Below, in pieces: positions 29,429 to 37,800 of a stretch of 40,714 nucleotides of DNA. A model generated the notes under the pieces. It worked only from the letters and a program-made list of their open reading frames with translations, made no database searches and was not told the origin of the DNA. Position 1 is the stretch's first letter. Every line of letters starts with the position of its first letter. Source of the stretch: Lysobacterales bacterium. GTDB lineage: Bacteria; Pseudomonadota; Gammaproteobacteria; Xanthomonadales; Xanthomonadaceae. The position numbers and the translations under genes are program-made. The DNA lies in contig JADKCY010000045.1 of assembly GCA_016718605.1 (NCBI GenBank), positions 1-40,714 of the forward strand. The letters run 5' to 3'.

Positions 29429-30277
29429 ATGACCGAAGAAACAAACCTTCAGGCGGAAACGCCTGCCGAGGGCGCTCCCGTATTGTCTGACGACACTGCG
29501 GAACAGGTTGCATCGCCCACAACCGCCGATGAGACGCCGGAACCGGAAGCGTCTGCCGACGATGCAGGCAAGGCCGAGCCGAAAGGCGTAGGCAAACGCA
29601 TCGACGAACTTACACGGAATTGGCGACAGACAGAACGCGACCGGGATTACTGGCGCGAGTTGGCAATGCGAGGACAGCAGGCGGAAAAGCCTGCCGACAC
29701 CGCACCACCGACCGCACCGGTAAGCATCCCGACTCTGGCCGAATTCGAATACGACGAGAACAAGTATCAGGCTGCTTTGCTCCAGTACACGGAAGCCGTG
29801 GCGGAACGCAAAGTGGAGGCCGTGCTCAAAGCAGAGCGCGACCGACAAGCGCAGGAAGCCACGCAGAAAACGTGGAAACAGCGCGAGTCTGAATTCAAGG
29901 CAAAGACACCCGATTACGAAACGGTCGCGTATTACGCGCCGCTCAGTAACGAGGTGGTGAGCCTTGTCGTCGAAAGCGAAGTCGGCCCCGAACTCGCGTA
30001 CTACCTCGGCAAAAACCCCGAACTTGCGCAGACCATTTCGCAGCTACCCGAACGGGCAGCCGCGCGAGAGATCGGCAAGTTAGAGTCGCGACTGGAAGCC
30101 CAGCGCACGACGCCGAAGCCTGCACCCGCCAAACCCGTTGTCAGTCAAGCACCGCCACCGCCACCAAAGATCGAAGCCGTCGAGCCTGATGTTCGCAAGA
30201 GCATCTATGACGAAGGGCTTTCGATGAACGAGTGGTTGGCAATCAGAAACAAACAAATTGCTAGACGCAAAGGTTAA
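29429..30277 (+). CDS. Scaffold protein, P22 gp8-like position
   Basis: 282 residues with the composition of a scaffold: an acidic disordered N-terminus (AETPAEGAPVLSDDTAEQ), a long Gln/Glu/Lys/Ala-rich helical middle (AERKVEAVLKAERDRQAQEATQ) and a C-terminal helix-rich, basic end (WLAIRNKQIARRKG) where P22 scaffold has its coat-binding helix-turn-helix. Located directly before the coat gene. It would guide procapsid assembly and leave before packaging. Confidence 0.75.
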   Translation: MTEETNLQAETPAEGAPVLSDDTAEQVASPTTADETPEPEASADDAGKAEPKGVGKRIDELTRNWRQTERDRDYWRELAMRGQQAEKPADTAPPTAPVSIPTLAEFEYDENKYQAALLQYTEAVAERKVEAVLKAERDRQAQEATQKTWKQRESEFKAKTPDYETVAYYAPLSNEVVSLVVESEVGPELAYYLGKNPELAQTISQLPERAAAREIGKLESRLEAQRTTPKPAPAKPVVSQAPPPPPKIEAVEPDVRKSIYDEGLSMNEWLAIRNKQIARRKG

Positions 30278-30280
30278 TCA

Positions 30281-31543
30281 ATGGCCAACACAATTCTGAC
30301 TCCGACAGTCATCACTCGTGAGGCGCTTCGCGTCCTTCACCAGAAGCTGAACTTCGTCGGAAACGTCAACCGTCAGTACGACGATCGCTTCGCCCAGCAG
30401 GGCGCAAAGATCGGCACCACGCTGAACATCCGTATGCCGTCGAAGTACACGACCGGCTCGGGTGCGACCATCTCGGCGTACAACGATCATGTCGAGCGTA
30501 GCACGCCGCTGTCCGTCTCGTCCCAGACGTGGGTCGCGGTGTCGTTCACCACGGCCGAACTCACGATGCAGCTGGACGACTTCAGCAAGCGCATCATCGA
30601 GCCGGCAATGGCGCAGATGGCTGCGAGCATCGAAAGCACGGCGCTTTCGGCCGCGTACAAGCTGGTGGACAACTACACCAACGCGACCACGGACGGCCTG
30701 CTGACCTTCAAGCGATTCTCGCAGGGTTCGCAGAAGCTGACCGAGAACCTGGCCCCGCTGGGTGACCGCACGACGATCCTCTCGCCGTTCTCGCGTGTCG
30801 AATTCATGGACGTGACCAAGGGTCTGTTCCATGCCTCGCAGAACATCTCGAAGCAGTATCGGGATGGCGTCATCGGGACCACGGGCGGCTTTGACGTGTA
30901 CGAGAACACGCTGCTCCCTGGCCACACCACGGGGTCGCTGACCACGGCGGCGCTGACGAACGGCGCGGCGCTCGGCACGAGCACCACGGCCAATGCGTGG
31001 GTCTCGCAGACCACGCTCTCAATCGACGGCGTTACCGCGCTGACGGTCAAGGCGGGCGACATCATCACGTTCTCGGGCGTGTATGCGGTCCACCCGGAGA
31101 GCAAGGCCAACACGGGCAAGCTGAAAACCTTTGTGGTGCAGTCGGACGTGACGCTGACCACGGCGGCCAATAGCTACGACGTGACGATCAAGCCGGGCCT
31201 GATCTACGGCAGTGGAAACGCCTATCAGAACTGCGCCCTTTCGGGCGTCGCCAATACGGACGGCCTCACGGTCACCCGCGCGGGCGCAGCGTCTTCGGCG
31301 TTTGGTCAGGACTTGCAGTTCCACAAGGATGCCTTCGTCTTTGCGACGGCTGACCTTGAAGACGTGTCGCAGTACGGCGCGTGGGGCGCTCGCGAGACGA
31401 TGGATGGCATTTCCATGCGTATCGCGCGTCAGTACGCCATCGGCACCGACACCGTGCCGTGCCGCATCGACGTGATGTGGGGCTTCGGGGGTCTCTACCC
31501 CGAGCTGGCGAATCGCCACATGTACGAACTCGATCTGACCTGA
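30281..31543 (+). CDS. Major coat protein, P22 gp5-like
   Basis: 420 residues (P22 coat is 430). MANTILTPTVITREALRVLHQKLNFVGNVNRQYDDRF is the classic opening of this family (MA...LTP..I...AL..L...L.F...V.R.YD..F). It is followed by IGTTLNIRMPSKY and many beta segments (an HK97 fold with an inserted domain), and ends with MWGFGGLYPELANRHMY. Starts three bases after the scaffold stop. The following hairpin is a probable terminator. Confidence 0.9.
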   Translation: MANTILTPTVITREALRVLHQKLNFVGNVNRQYDDRFAQQGAKIGTTLNIRMPSKYTTGSGATISAYNDHVERSTPLSVSSQTWVAVSFTTAELTMQLDDFSKRIIEPAMAQMAASIESTALSAAYKLVDNYTNATTDGLLTFKRFSQGSQKLTENLAPLGDRTTILSPFSRVEFMDVTKGLFHASQNISKQYRDGVIGTTGGFDVYENTLLPGHTTGSLTTAALTNGAALGTSTTANAWVSQTTLSIDGVTALTVKAGDIITFSGVYAVHPESKANTGKLKTFVVQSDVTLTTAANSYDVTIKPGLIYGSGNAYQNCALSGVANTDGLTVTRAGAASSAFGQDLQFHKDAFVFATADLEDVSQYGAWGARETMDGISMRIARQYAIGTDTVPCRIDVMWGFGGLYPELANRHMYELDLT

Positions 31544-31555
31544 TCGAGCCTTTGG

Positions 31556-31583
31556 GACGGGGGAGCAATCCCCCGTCTCTTTT
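31556..31583 (+). terminator. Terminator after coat gene
   Basis: GACGGGGGA-GCAA-TCCCCCGTC stem (31556-31577) followed by TCTTTT. It would separate high-level coat expression from the following inserted glycosyltransferase pair, subject to antitermination. Confidence 0.65.
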
Positions 31584-31598
31584 AACGCGAGGTAATTT

Positions 31599-32357
31599 GT
31601 GTCCGATAAACGTTTAGGCGACAAGAAACGAGTAGCGCCCGGCAAGTGGTATGCCTATGTGGCAACGCCGGCCTATGACGGAAAGGTTGATACAGGGTAC
31701 TCGCAGGCGCTGGCGGAAGCCGCGTTTTGCTGCCCGCTCTATCAGGTGGGGCTGACGGCCTCAGTGATGGGGAATGGCGCGTTTATTGAGTTGGCTCGGA
31801 ACATCTTTGTGAAGATGTTCCTTGAGCAGCACAAGGAAGCGACGCATCTGTTTTTCATTGACGCCGATGTTCAATTCCCGGCGTCATCGTTTATCGGACT
31901 GATGAGAGCGAATTTGCCGATATGCGCCGGGGTATACCCGCGCCGGCAGACGCCGGAGGACTATCCGGCGAAGTGGGCACCGCACCCGACAGGCGGCGGG
32001 CTGTGGGTTGAGGATGATTGGCTGATGTGCGAGCGAGTGCCGACAGGCTTCCTTTGCATCCGTCGCGACGTGATCGAGGAAATGGCCGCCGAGGCGAAGC
32101 AAGTCCCGATCAAGGGACAGGAAGGCCCGGTGCCTTGGCTGTTCTATACGAAATTTGACGACGAAGGGCGCTTCGTCGGTGAGGACTTCACGTTTTGCGA
32201 TGACTACATCAAGAAGTACGGCAAGCCTATTCCGGTATGGCCGGACATTGATTTCGTGCATGGCGGGTTCAAGGGCAACTATCACACCTACCTGAACCGA
32301 CTGATTGAGGAACAGGAAGCGAGCGCCAAAGCAACCGACACGAGCGCGGCAGCCTGA
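31599..32357 (+). CDS. Glycosyltransferase, GT-A fold
   Basis: 252 residues from GTG 31599. The GT-A core is visible: KWYAYVATPAYDGKVDTGYSQAL (nucleotide-sugar domain start), then ATHLFFIDADVQFPASSF with the metal-binding DAD at about 88-90, GVYPRRQTPEDY, PTGFLCIRRDVIEEM and GEDFTFCDDYIKKYG. This resembles family-2-type enzymes encoded by phages and uses a nucleotide-diphospho-sugar. No P22 counterpart sits between coat and gp4. It probably modifies a virion protein or host polysaccharide; the acceptor is unknown. One-base overlap with the methyltransferase gene after it. Confidence 0.75.
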   Translation: MSDKRLGDKKRVAPGKWYAYVATPAYDGKVDTGYSQALAEAAFCCPLYQVGLTASVMGNGAFIELARNIFVKMFLEQHKEATHLFFIDADVQFPASSFIGLMRANLPICAGVYPRRQTPEDYPAKWAPHPTGGGLWVEDDWLMCERVPTGFLCIRRDVIEEMAAEAKQVPIKGQEGPVPWLFYTKFDDEGRFVGEDFTFCDDYIKKYGKPIPVWPDIDFVHGGFKGNYHTYLNRLIEEQEASAKATDTSAAA

Positions 32358-32863
32358 TGGAACTCCTGCTAGGCGCGGGCAACAACCGCGACAAGAAAGT
32401 AGTCGTTAAGGATACGCCGGCTGAGTGGTGCGAACTGGTGACGCTGGATTGGGACCAGACGACCAACCCGCATGTCACGCACGATCTGAATATCGTTCCG
32501 TATCCGTTTGACTCGGACACGTTCGATGAAATTCACGCCTATGAAGTGCTGGAGCACTGCGGCGCACAGGGCGATTGGCGGCTGTTCTTTAACCAGTTCT
32601 CTGAGCTGTGGCGAATTCTGAAGCCGGGCGGAATTCTGGTGGCAACGTGCCCGCCGTGGGACTCGATATGGGCGTGGGGTGATCCTGGCCACACGCGGGT
32701 GATCTCCGAAGCTTCCCTAGTGTTTCTTTCGCAGAAGAACTACGAGCAGACGGGGCGCACGTCGATGACGGATTACCGACACTTTTACAAGGCCGACTTC
32801 GATCTCCTGATGGCAGGCGAGCGTGAAGGGTCTTTTGTGTTTGTCCTGAAGGCGATCAAATGA
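32357..32863 (+). CDS. SAM-dependent methyltransferase (class I, small)
   Basis: 168 residues. SAM-binding start LGAGNNR at 5-11, a DLN motif, FDEIHAYEVLEHCG at about 57-69, and LKPGGILVATCPPWD at about 88-102 give the order of a Methyltransf_11/25-type enzyme acting on small molecules or sugars. It begins on the last base of the glycosyltransferase stop and ends in an ATGA overlap with the gp4-like gene. The coupled gene pair suggests modification of the same glycan; this is inference. Confidence 0.75.
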   Translation: MELLLGAGNNRDKKVVVKDTPAEWCELVTLDWDQTTNPHVTHDLNIVPYPFDSDTFDEIHAYEVLEHCGAQGDWRLFFNQFSELWRILKPGGILVATCPPWDSIWAWGDPGHTRVISEASLVFLSQKNYEQTGRTSMTDYRHFYKADFDLLMAGEREGSFVFVLKAIK

Positions 32864-33267
32864 CCACAAGCTATCAAGACGTTGTGCGTGACGCGCTGCA
32901 ACTGCTGAACGTGATCACCGAGATCGACACGCCCAGCGCAGAGCAGGGCGTGCATGGGCTGCGCATTCTCAACGACATGATGGCGCATTGGCTAGAGCAA
33001 GGGCTTGACGTGGAATACGCGCCCAGCGACTCGCTGACCGAGGAAATCGATGTCGAGAAGTCGGCATTGCGCGCGATCAAGTACGGCCTTGCCGTAGAGT
33101 TGGCCGCGTACTACCGCGACACGCTGACGCCGGTCATTGTCGAGCAGGCGCAAACCGCGTGGGACACGCTGCGGCGCAATCGCATTGAGATCCCGACGAC
33201 CGACCTGACGCACTTGCCGTCTGGCAGTGGCTACGGCAGCCGTTACGACATCACCAACGACATCTAA
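32860..33267 (+). CDS. Head-to-tail adaptor, P22 gp4-like
   Basis: 135 residues: MTTSYQDVVRDALQLLNVI, HGLRILNDMMAHWLEQGLD, ALRAIKYGLAVELAAYYRD. All-helical, matching the P22 gp4 family (P22_Tail-4), which rings the portal and receives gp10; known members have muramidase activity in P22, not assessable here. Overlaps both neighbours. Confidence 0.8.
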   Translation: MTTSYQDVVRDALQLLNVITEIDTPSAEQGVHGLRILNDMMAHWLEQGLDVEYAPSDSLTEEIDVEKSALRAIKYGLAVELAAYYRDTLTPVIVEQAQTAWDTLRRNRIEIPTTDLTHLPSGSGYGSRYDITNDI

Positions 33268-34640
33268 TGATTCCTCTCCCCGTCCACAGTTACGCCCTCG
33301 ACGCTCGCAGCGCATCTAGCTCGCGTCTGGTGAACGTGTACGCCGAAGCCGGCCCGCAGGGCGGCAAAGCGCCGATCATCCTGCGCACGGCCCCAGGCAT
33401 TCGCGCACTGGCGACGTTGACAGGTGGCGGACGCGGCATCTTTGCGGGACCGGGCGGGCTGTATGCCATCGCGGGCACCACGCTGTATCGAGTGAACGCC
33501 AGTGGCAGCACGACAACCCTCGGCACGATTGCGGGCACGTCGCGTGCGACGTTTGCGGACAATGGCGCGCAGCTCACGATTAGCACGGGCGGCGCTGGAT
33601 ACGTGTATAGCGGCGGCAGCCTTGCCGCTATTACTGATCCTGACTTCACTGTCCGCAGCCCTGGCGTTGTCGTCTATATCGACGGTTACGCTATTTGGAT
33701 TGACAAGGGCAGCGGGCAATTCTTTGGCTCTGACCTGTTGGACTTCACGTCGGTTGACGCGCTGGATTTTGCGACAGCGGAAGCGGCTCCGGACAACCTT
33801 GTTACCGTCGCGGTAGACCATCGGCAACTGGTGCTGATTGGCGAGACGACGACTGAACTTTGGTACAACAGCGGCATTACGGGCTTCCCGTTTGAGCGCG
33901 TGCCGAATGGCGTGATCGAACTGGGCGGGCTGGCTGAGTTTGGCGTGTGCAAGCTGGACAATACGGTTTTCTGGCTGGCGTCGGATCGCACGGCTAGGCG
34001 GCTGAACGGCGCGACGCCTGTACGCGTATCGACGCATGGCGTTGAGGAAAAATGGCGCGGTTACTCCCGCGTGGATGATTGTGAGTGTTTCAGCTACACG
34101 CAGACCGGGCACCTCGTTGTGGTGTACCGATTCCCGACCGCTGGCAAGGCTTGGCTGTTTGATGCCACGACGAACGAGTGGCACGAGCGCGAAAGCTATT
34201 TGGGCGATATCTGGCGGGTCAGCGGCACGGCCGAGTATCAGGGCGCGACCTACGTGCAGGACGCTGCCACCGGCTCTGTGGGCGTACTGGACGCATCCAC
34301 GTTCACCGAGTGGGGCAGCGCCCTGCGTGGCGAGTGGACGTATCAGGGCGTGTATGGCGGTGGCCGGCGATTGTTCCACGGGGAACTAGAGGTGGGCTGT
34401 GAGACGGGCGTCGGCCTGTCTAGCGGGCAGGGGTCTGAACCGCTGCTCACGCTTGAGGCGTCTGACGACGGCGGGCGCACTTATCGCACACTGCCGCTGC
34501 GCTCCATTGGCCGACAGGGCGAGTACCGCAAGCGGGTGCGTTGGCACCGGCTCGGATCGGCCGAGCATCGCGTGTACCGCATGAGCATGAGCGACCCCGT
34601 GCCGCTGACGGTATGGGATACACAGGTGCGCGTTGCGTGA
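33267..34640 (+). CDS. Packaged-DNA stabilization protein, P22 gp10-like
   Basis: 457 residues (P22 gp10 is 472). MIPLPVHSYALDARSASSSRLVNVYAEAGP...ILRTAPGI is the family opening, then a beta-propeller-like series (GRGIFAGPGGLYAIAGTTLYRV, DHRQLVLIGETTTELWYNSG, NTVFWLASDRTARRL, GDIWRVSGTAEYQG). It plugs the portal-gp4 channel and forms part of the tail hub. Confidence 0.85.
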   Translation: MIPLPVHSYALDARSASSSRLVNVYAEAGPQGGKAPIILRTAPGIRALATLTGGGRGIFAGPGGLYAIAGTTLYRVNASGSTTTLGTIAGTSRATFADNGAQLTISTGGAGYVYSGGSLAAITDPDFTVRSPGVVVYIDGYAIWIDKGSGQFFGSDLLDFTSVDALDFATAEAAPDNLVTVAVDHRQLVLIGETTTELWYNSGITGFPFERVPNGVIELGGLAEFGVCKLDNTVFWLASDRTARRLNGATPVRVSTHGVEEKWRGYSRVDDCECFSYTQTGHLVVVYRFPTAGKAWLFDATTNEWHERESYLGDIWRVSGTAEYQGATYVQDAATGSVGVLDASTFTEWGSALRGEWTYQGVYGGGRRLFHGELEVGCETGVGLSSGQGSEPLLTLEASDDGGRTYRTLPLRSIGRQGEYRKRVRWHRLGSAEHRVYRMSMSDPVPLTVWDTQVRVA

Positions 34641-35536
34641 CCAAAAGTCTAAGGAACACGCGCTTACCGCCTATCCCTTCGGGGCCTGTGTCGGGCGAGG
34701 CACTGACGCAGATCCTGACCCAGTGGCAAACGCTGATACTGGCCGCGCAGGACGTGCGCAACGACAGCAACGACTTTGCTGGGGCTATGTATCAGGACGC
34801 CGCCGGCAAAGTCGTGCTTGGTGCGGACGCGCGGTTGACTGGCCGCACGTCATCGTCCTTGCCGACCGTGCTTGCTAGGGTCGGGGATAACGGCCGCGCT
34901 AGTACGCAGCAGTTCTTGCCCCAGGTGTCAGCCGGCAACGTGCTGTCCATGCAGGACACTGGTCCGGTCACGGCAGAGGCTACGGCAGGGCCTGGCAATG
35001 CTGAAATCACCATTGCCTCGCACAGTATTCAGTACGGCTTCGGTGTGGTCACGTACAACGCCGGCACGATTGCCGGATTAGACCCGGATACTAATTACTA
35101 CGTTTACGCCGACGACCCCGAGTATGCGGGCGGCGCGGTAACGTATCTCGCGACAACGAACCGGCAGACGGTGACGGCCAGCAATGGCCGCTACTTCGTC
35201 GGCGCAGTGCGCACGACGGTGGCGCTGACGACGGCGACGATCAACGCGGCGACCTCGACCAACCCGGTGCAGTTCACGACGAGCGCAGCGCACGGCTGGA
35301 ACACCGGCAACACGGTGGACTTTGCGTCACTGCCCGGCAACTTCGGGACGGCGTTTAACACGGGCACGTTCACGATCACAGTCAACGGTGCGACCACGTT
35401 TACAGTCGCGATTGATGGCAGCGCGTTCGCGGCCTACACGAGCGGCGGCACGGTGACGCGCAGCAGCGTGTCGTCTGTCGGCGGGAACGGTGGCGGTGGC
35501 GGATGGGTTCAAGACGCATTCCTGGTGCAATTCTAA
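34637..35536 (+). CDS. Structural protein at the gp26 position
   Basis: 299 residues from GTG 34637 (GTGA overlap; the longer 34541 start lies deep in gp10). N-terminus helical (ALTQILTQWQTLILAAQDV), then strongly beta (TLTTATINAATSTNPVQFTTSAAHGWNTG, a domain style seen in phage tail and needle proteins). P22 encodes the tail needle gp26 at this place, but I see no clear long trimeric coiled coil, so equivalence is not shown. Probably a virion component. Confidence 0.6.
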   Translation: MTKSLRNTRLPPIPSGPVSGEALTQILTQWQTLILAAQDVRNDSNDFAGAMYQDAAGKVVLGADARLTGRTSSSLPTVLARVGDNGRASTQQFLPQVSAGNVLSMQDTGPVTAEATAGPGNAEITIASHSIQYGFGVVTYNAGTIAGLDPDTNYYVYADDPEYAGGAVTYLATTNRQTVTASNGRYFVGAVRTTVALTTATINAATSTNPVQFTTSAAHGWNTGNTVDFASLPGNFGTAFNTGTFTITVNGATTFTVAIDGSAFAAYTSGGTVTRSSVSSVGGNGGGGGWVQDAFLVQF

Positions 35537-35772
35537 TGGAAGTGAAAGTACGCCGAGTCCCGCCCACTGATGACCACGAGGCACAAAAGTGGCTTGTGAT
35601 CGAGGGCAGCGTTGACGGCTGCCCCGCCGTCACGAAGCGTGACAGCATCAACGTCGCAGCGATTGCATCGGGCGATATCGTGCTAGCAGATCGCGTCGCC
35701 AAGATGCGCGCGGACGTAGAAGAATATTACGGCCGCTGGCTGGCGCTTGCGGACTTGCCGGAGGAACTTTGA
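35536..35772 (+). CDS. Small hypothetical protein
   Basis: 78 residues, MEVKVRRVPPTDDHEAQKWLVIEGSVDGCPAVTKRD. Beta then alpha (LADRVAKMRADVEEYYGRWLAL). The ATG overlaps the previous stop (TAATG). Unknown. Confidence 0.6.
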   Translation: MEVKVRRVPPTDDHEAQKWLVIEGSVDGCPAVTKRDSINVAAIASGDIVLADRVAKMRADVEEYYGRWLALADLPEEL

Positions 35773-36227
35773 TTCAGCGGACCCATGACGCGACGCTGAT
35801 TAACCGTGTCCTCAATGATCCGGCTGTATTCAAGTGGGTGAGTGCTCCCGGCATTGACCGGCTGGACTTTAGCGACCTCGCGGCCGATCCGATGAACTAC
35901 CTGCTCACTAATGAGCACGGCGGGTTTATGTGCGTGCCGCGCGGCAATGGCACGTATGAAGTGCATACGCAGTTTCTGCCGAGCATCGGCGGACGTGCGG
36001 TGTGGGCTGCGCGCGAGGCTGCGCGATTCATGTTCACGGAAACGGATTGCACGAAGCTGACCAGCTATGTGCCGCTAGGCAATCACCGGGCGCGGCGACT
36101 GGTCGAGGCTATGGGTTTTGACATGACGGGCCGCGACGGCTCGTGGACATATCCAAGCGGTGAGACAGTCCCGCTTGATTGGTACGAATTGACTAAGGAT
36201 GAGTGGAAATGCCAGCAGCAGCAATAG
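35769..36227 (+). CDS. P22 gp14-like protein (GNAT-like, DUF2824)
   Basis: 152 residues from TTG 35769. Elements of an acyltransferase-type fold: NEHGGFMCVPRGNGTYEVHTQFLPS, GRAVWAAREAARFMFTETDC, TSYVPLGNHRARRLVEAMGF. P22 gp14 (DUF2824) occupies the same place before the ejection genes; gp14 affects head morphogenesis. The GNAT-like reading is structural inference; acetyl-CoA binding is not shown. Confidence 0.7.
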   Translation: MIQRTHDATLINRVLNDPAVFKWVSAPGIDRLDFSDLAADPMNYLLTNEHGGFMCVPRGNGTYEVHTQFLPSIGGRAVWAAREAARFMFTETDCTKLTSYVPLGNHRARRLVEAMGFDMTGRDGSWTYPSGETVPLDWYELTKDEWKCQQQQ

Positions 36228-36838
36228 CGGGAATTGCAACAGTAGGCGGCGCAGTTGCGCAGTCCAGTGCGGCGCGGTCAGCTTCGCGAGCGCAGCAGCA
36301 GTCAGCGGACGCGGCCACAGCCGAACAGCGCCGACAGTTTGACCTGACGCGCGCCGATCAGCAGCCGTGGTTGCAGGCGGGCACTAATGCGCTCTCGCGC
36401 CTGCAAGACCCTAACGCATTCCAGGCGGACCCCGGCTATGCGTTCACGCGCACCGAAGGTATGCGCGGCATCGAGCGCAGTGCAGCGGCTCGTGGCGGGG
36501 CTACGGGCGGCAACGCATTGCGCGCCTTGACGCAGTTTAACGCGGGGCTGGCTGATCAGACCTATGGCAACTGGTGGAACCGGCAGGCGGGGCTTGCGGG
36601 CGCGGGGCAGGCTTCGGCGCAGAGCATTGGCGCATTCGGCCAGCAGACTGCCAACAACATCGGCAACAACCTGATGGCTGCGGGCGACGCTCGCGCCAGC
36701 GGAATCGCCGCGCAGGGCAATGCGCTTTCCGGCGCTATCTCCGGGCTGTCAAACCTGTACGGCTACACTCGCGGCGCGGGCGGTGGGGCAACGATGGCTA
36801 ACAACTATCGCGGCCCGATGTATGGGAGCTACGGCTGA
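36209..36838 (+). CDS. DNA ejection protein, P22 gp7-like
   Basis: 209 residues from ATG 36209. Ala/Gly/Gln-rich: AAIAGIATVGGAVAQSS at the N-terminus, then QPWLQAGTNALSRLQDPNAF, RTEGMRGIERSAAARGG and NALRALTQFNAGLADQTYGNWWNRQ. The FTRTEGMRGIERSAAARGG block is a widespread signature of this ejection protein type. It would leave the capsid with the DNA and enter the host envelope. Confidence 0.75.
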   Translation: MPAAAIAGIATVGGAVAQSSAARSASRAQQQSADAATAEQRRQFDLTRADQQPWLQAGTNALSRLQDPNAFQADPGYAFTRTEGMRGIERSAAARGGATGGNALRALTQFNAGLADQTYGNWWNRQAGLAGAGQASAQSIGAFGQQTANNIGNNLMAAGDARASGIAAQGNALSGAISGLSNLYGYTRGAGGGATMANNYRGPMYGSYG

Positions 36839-37800
36839 TGGCTGGCTTCACTCCCGTTACATCCATGCTGCAGAACAACCTGCCCGATTTTATCGGCGTG
36901 GATCAGTTGAAGCGCAAGAATGCGCTGGCCGATCAACAGGCCATGATTGCGCGGCAGGGTGCTGAGACCGACCAGATGAACGCGCAGAGTTATCGCGCGC
37001 AGCTTGACGCGCAGACGCAAGCGCGTCAGCAGCAGGCGACCGAGCAGCAAGCCGCGCAGGCTCGCGAATGGCTCGGCAACGCAGTGCAGACGGTACGGCA
37101 AAATCCCGCACTGATCCCGGCGCTCGTGCGTGAAGGCAAAATGCGCGGCGTGCTGACGGGGGAGATTCCCGACAACATCACGCCGGAGCAGGTGGAAGAA
37201 TTCGCGCTGCAGTATGGCATTGCGCCGCAACAGCAGGCCGTGCCGTTTGAACAAACAAACGACTACGCCAAGATCCAAGCGCAGAGTTCTGCCGCGATTC
37301 AGCTTGAGCGTGAACGTGCTGCAAACGCTGCGCGCCTTGAGCGTTTGCGCCAGCAAGGCAAGCCGGCACCCGGCGCTGCGCCAGCAGGCAAGCCGGCCGA
37401 CCCTATCAAACTGGCTAACGCTACGGCTGCACGCCGACAGCTCACGCGCGTGAGATCAGCTATTGGCGCACTGTCTGGCAGCATGATTGACGGTGGCCCC
37501 GCCGACGCCAAGGTGCTCAAGTACACAAAGAAAGGGCAGGAGATCGACGCATCTAACGCCGCGCTTTTGCAAAGCCTGACGACGCTGACGCGCATCCCTG
37601 GTGTTGGCGCGCAGTCCGACCTTGAGCAGCGATTGCAGCAACTTCGGCTGCCAAGCTATGAATTCAGCCCGGACGTGAACGCAAAGACGGTCAAGGAGCT
37701 GGAGGCGTTCATTGGTGATCTTGAGGTGGCTCTGCGCGGGGCCAGCAGCACCCCCGGCACCGGCGCAACTGGCGATTGGTCCGTAGAGGAAATGCAGTAA
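36838..37800 (+). CDS. DNA ejection protein, P22 gp20-like
   Basis: 320 residues, MAGFTPVTSMLQNNLPDFIGVDQLKRKNALADQQAM, then a long Gln/Ala coiled-coil region (QARQQQATEQQAAQAREW) and a helical C-terminus. Position between the gp7-like and gp16-like genes and the low-complexity helical composition match P22 gp20, although it is shorter (471 in P22). Starts on the previous stop (TGATG). Confidence 0.65.
   Translation: MAGFTPVTSMLQNNLPDFIGVDQLKRKNALADQQAMIARQGAETDQMNAQSYRAQLDAQTQARQQQATEQQAAQAREWLGNAVQTVRQNPALIPALVREGKMRGVLTGEIPDNITPEQVEEFALQYGIAPQQQAVPFEQTNDYAKIQAQSSAAIQLERERAANAARLERLRQQGKPAPGAAPAGKPADPIKLANATAARRQLTRVRSAIGALSGSMIDGGPADAKVLKYTKKGQEIDASNAALLQSLTTLTRIPGVGAQSDLEQRLQQLRLPSYEFSPDVNAKTVKELEAFIGDLEVALRGASSTPGTGATGDWSVEEMQ

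Noticed and set aside
33264..34379. 371-codon open frame on the minus strand
   Set aside because: Shadow of the gp10-like gene; Arg/Ala/His-rich composition without any recognisable motif, typical of antisense frames in GC-rich DNA.
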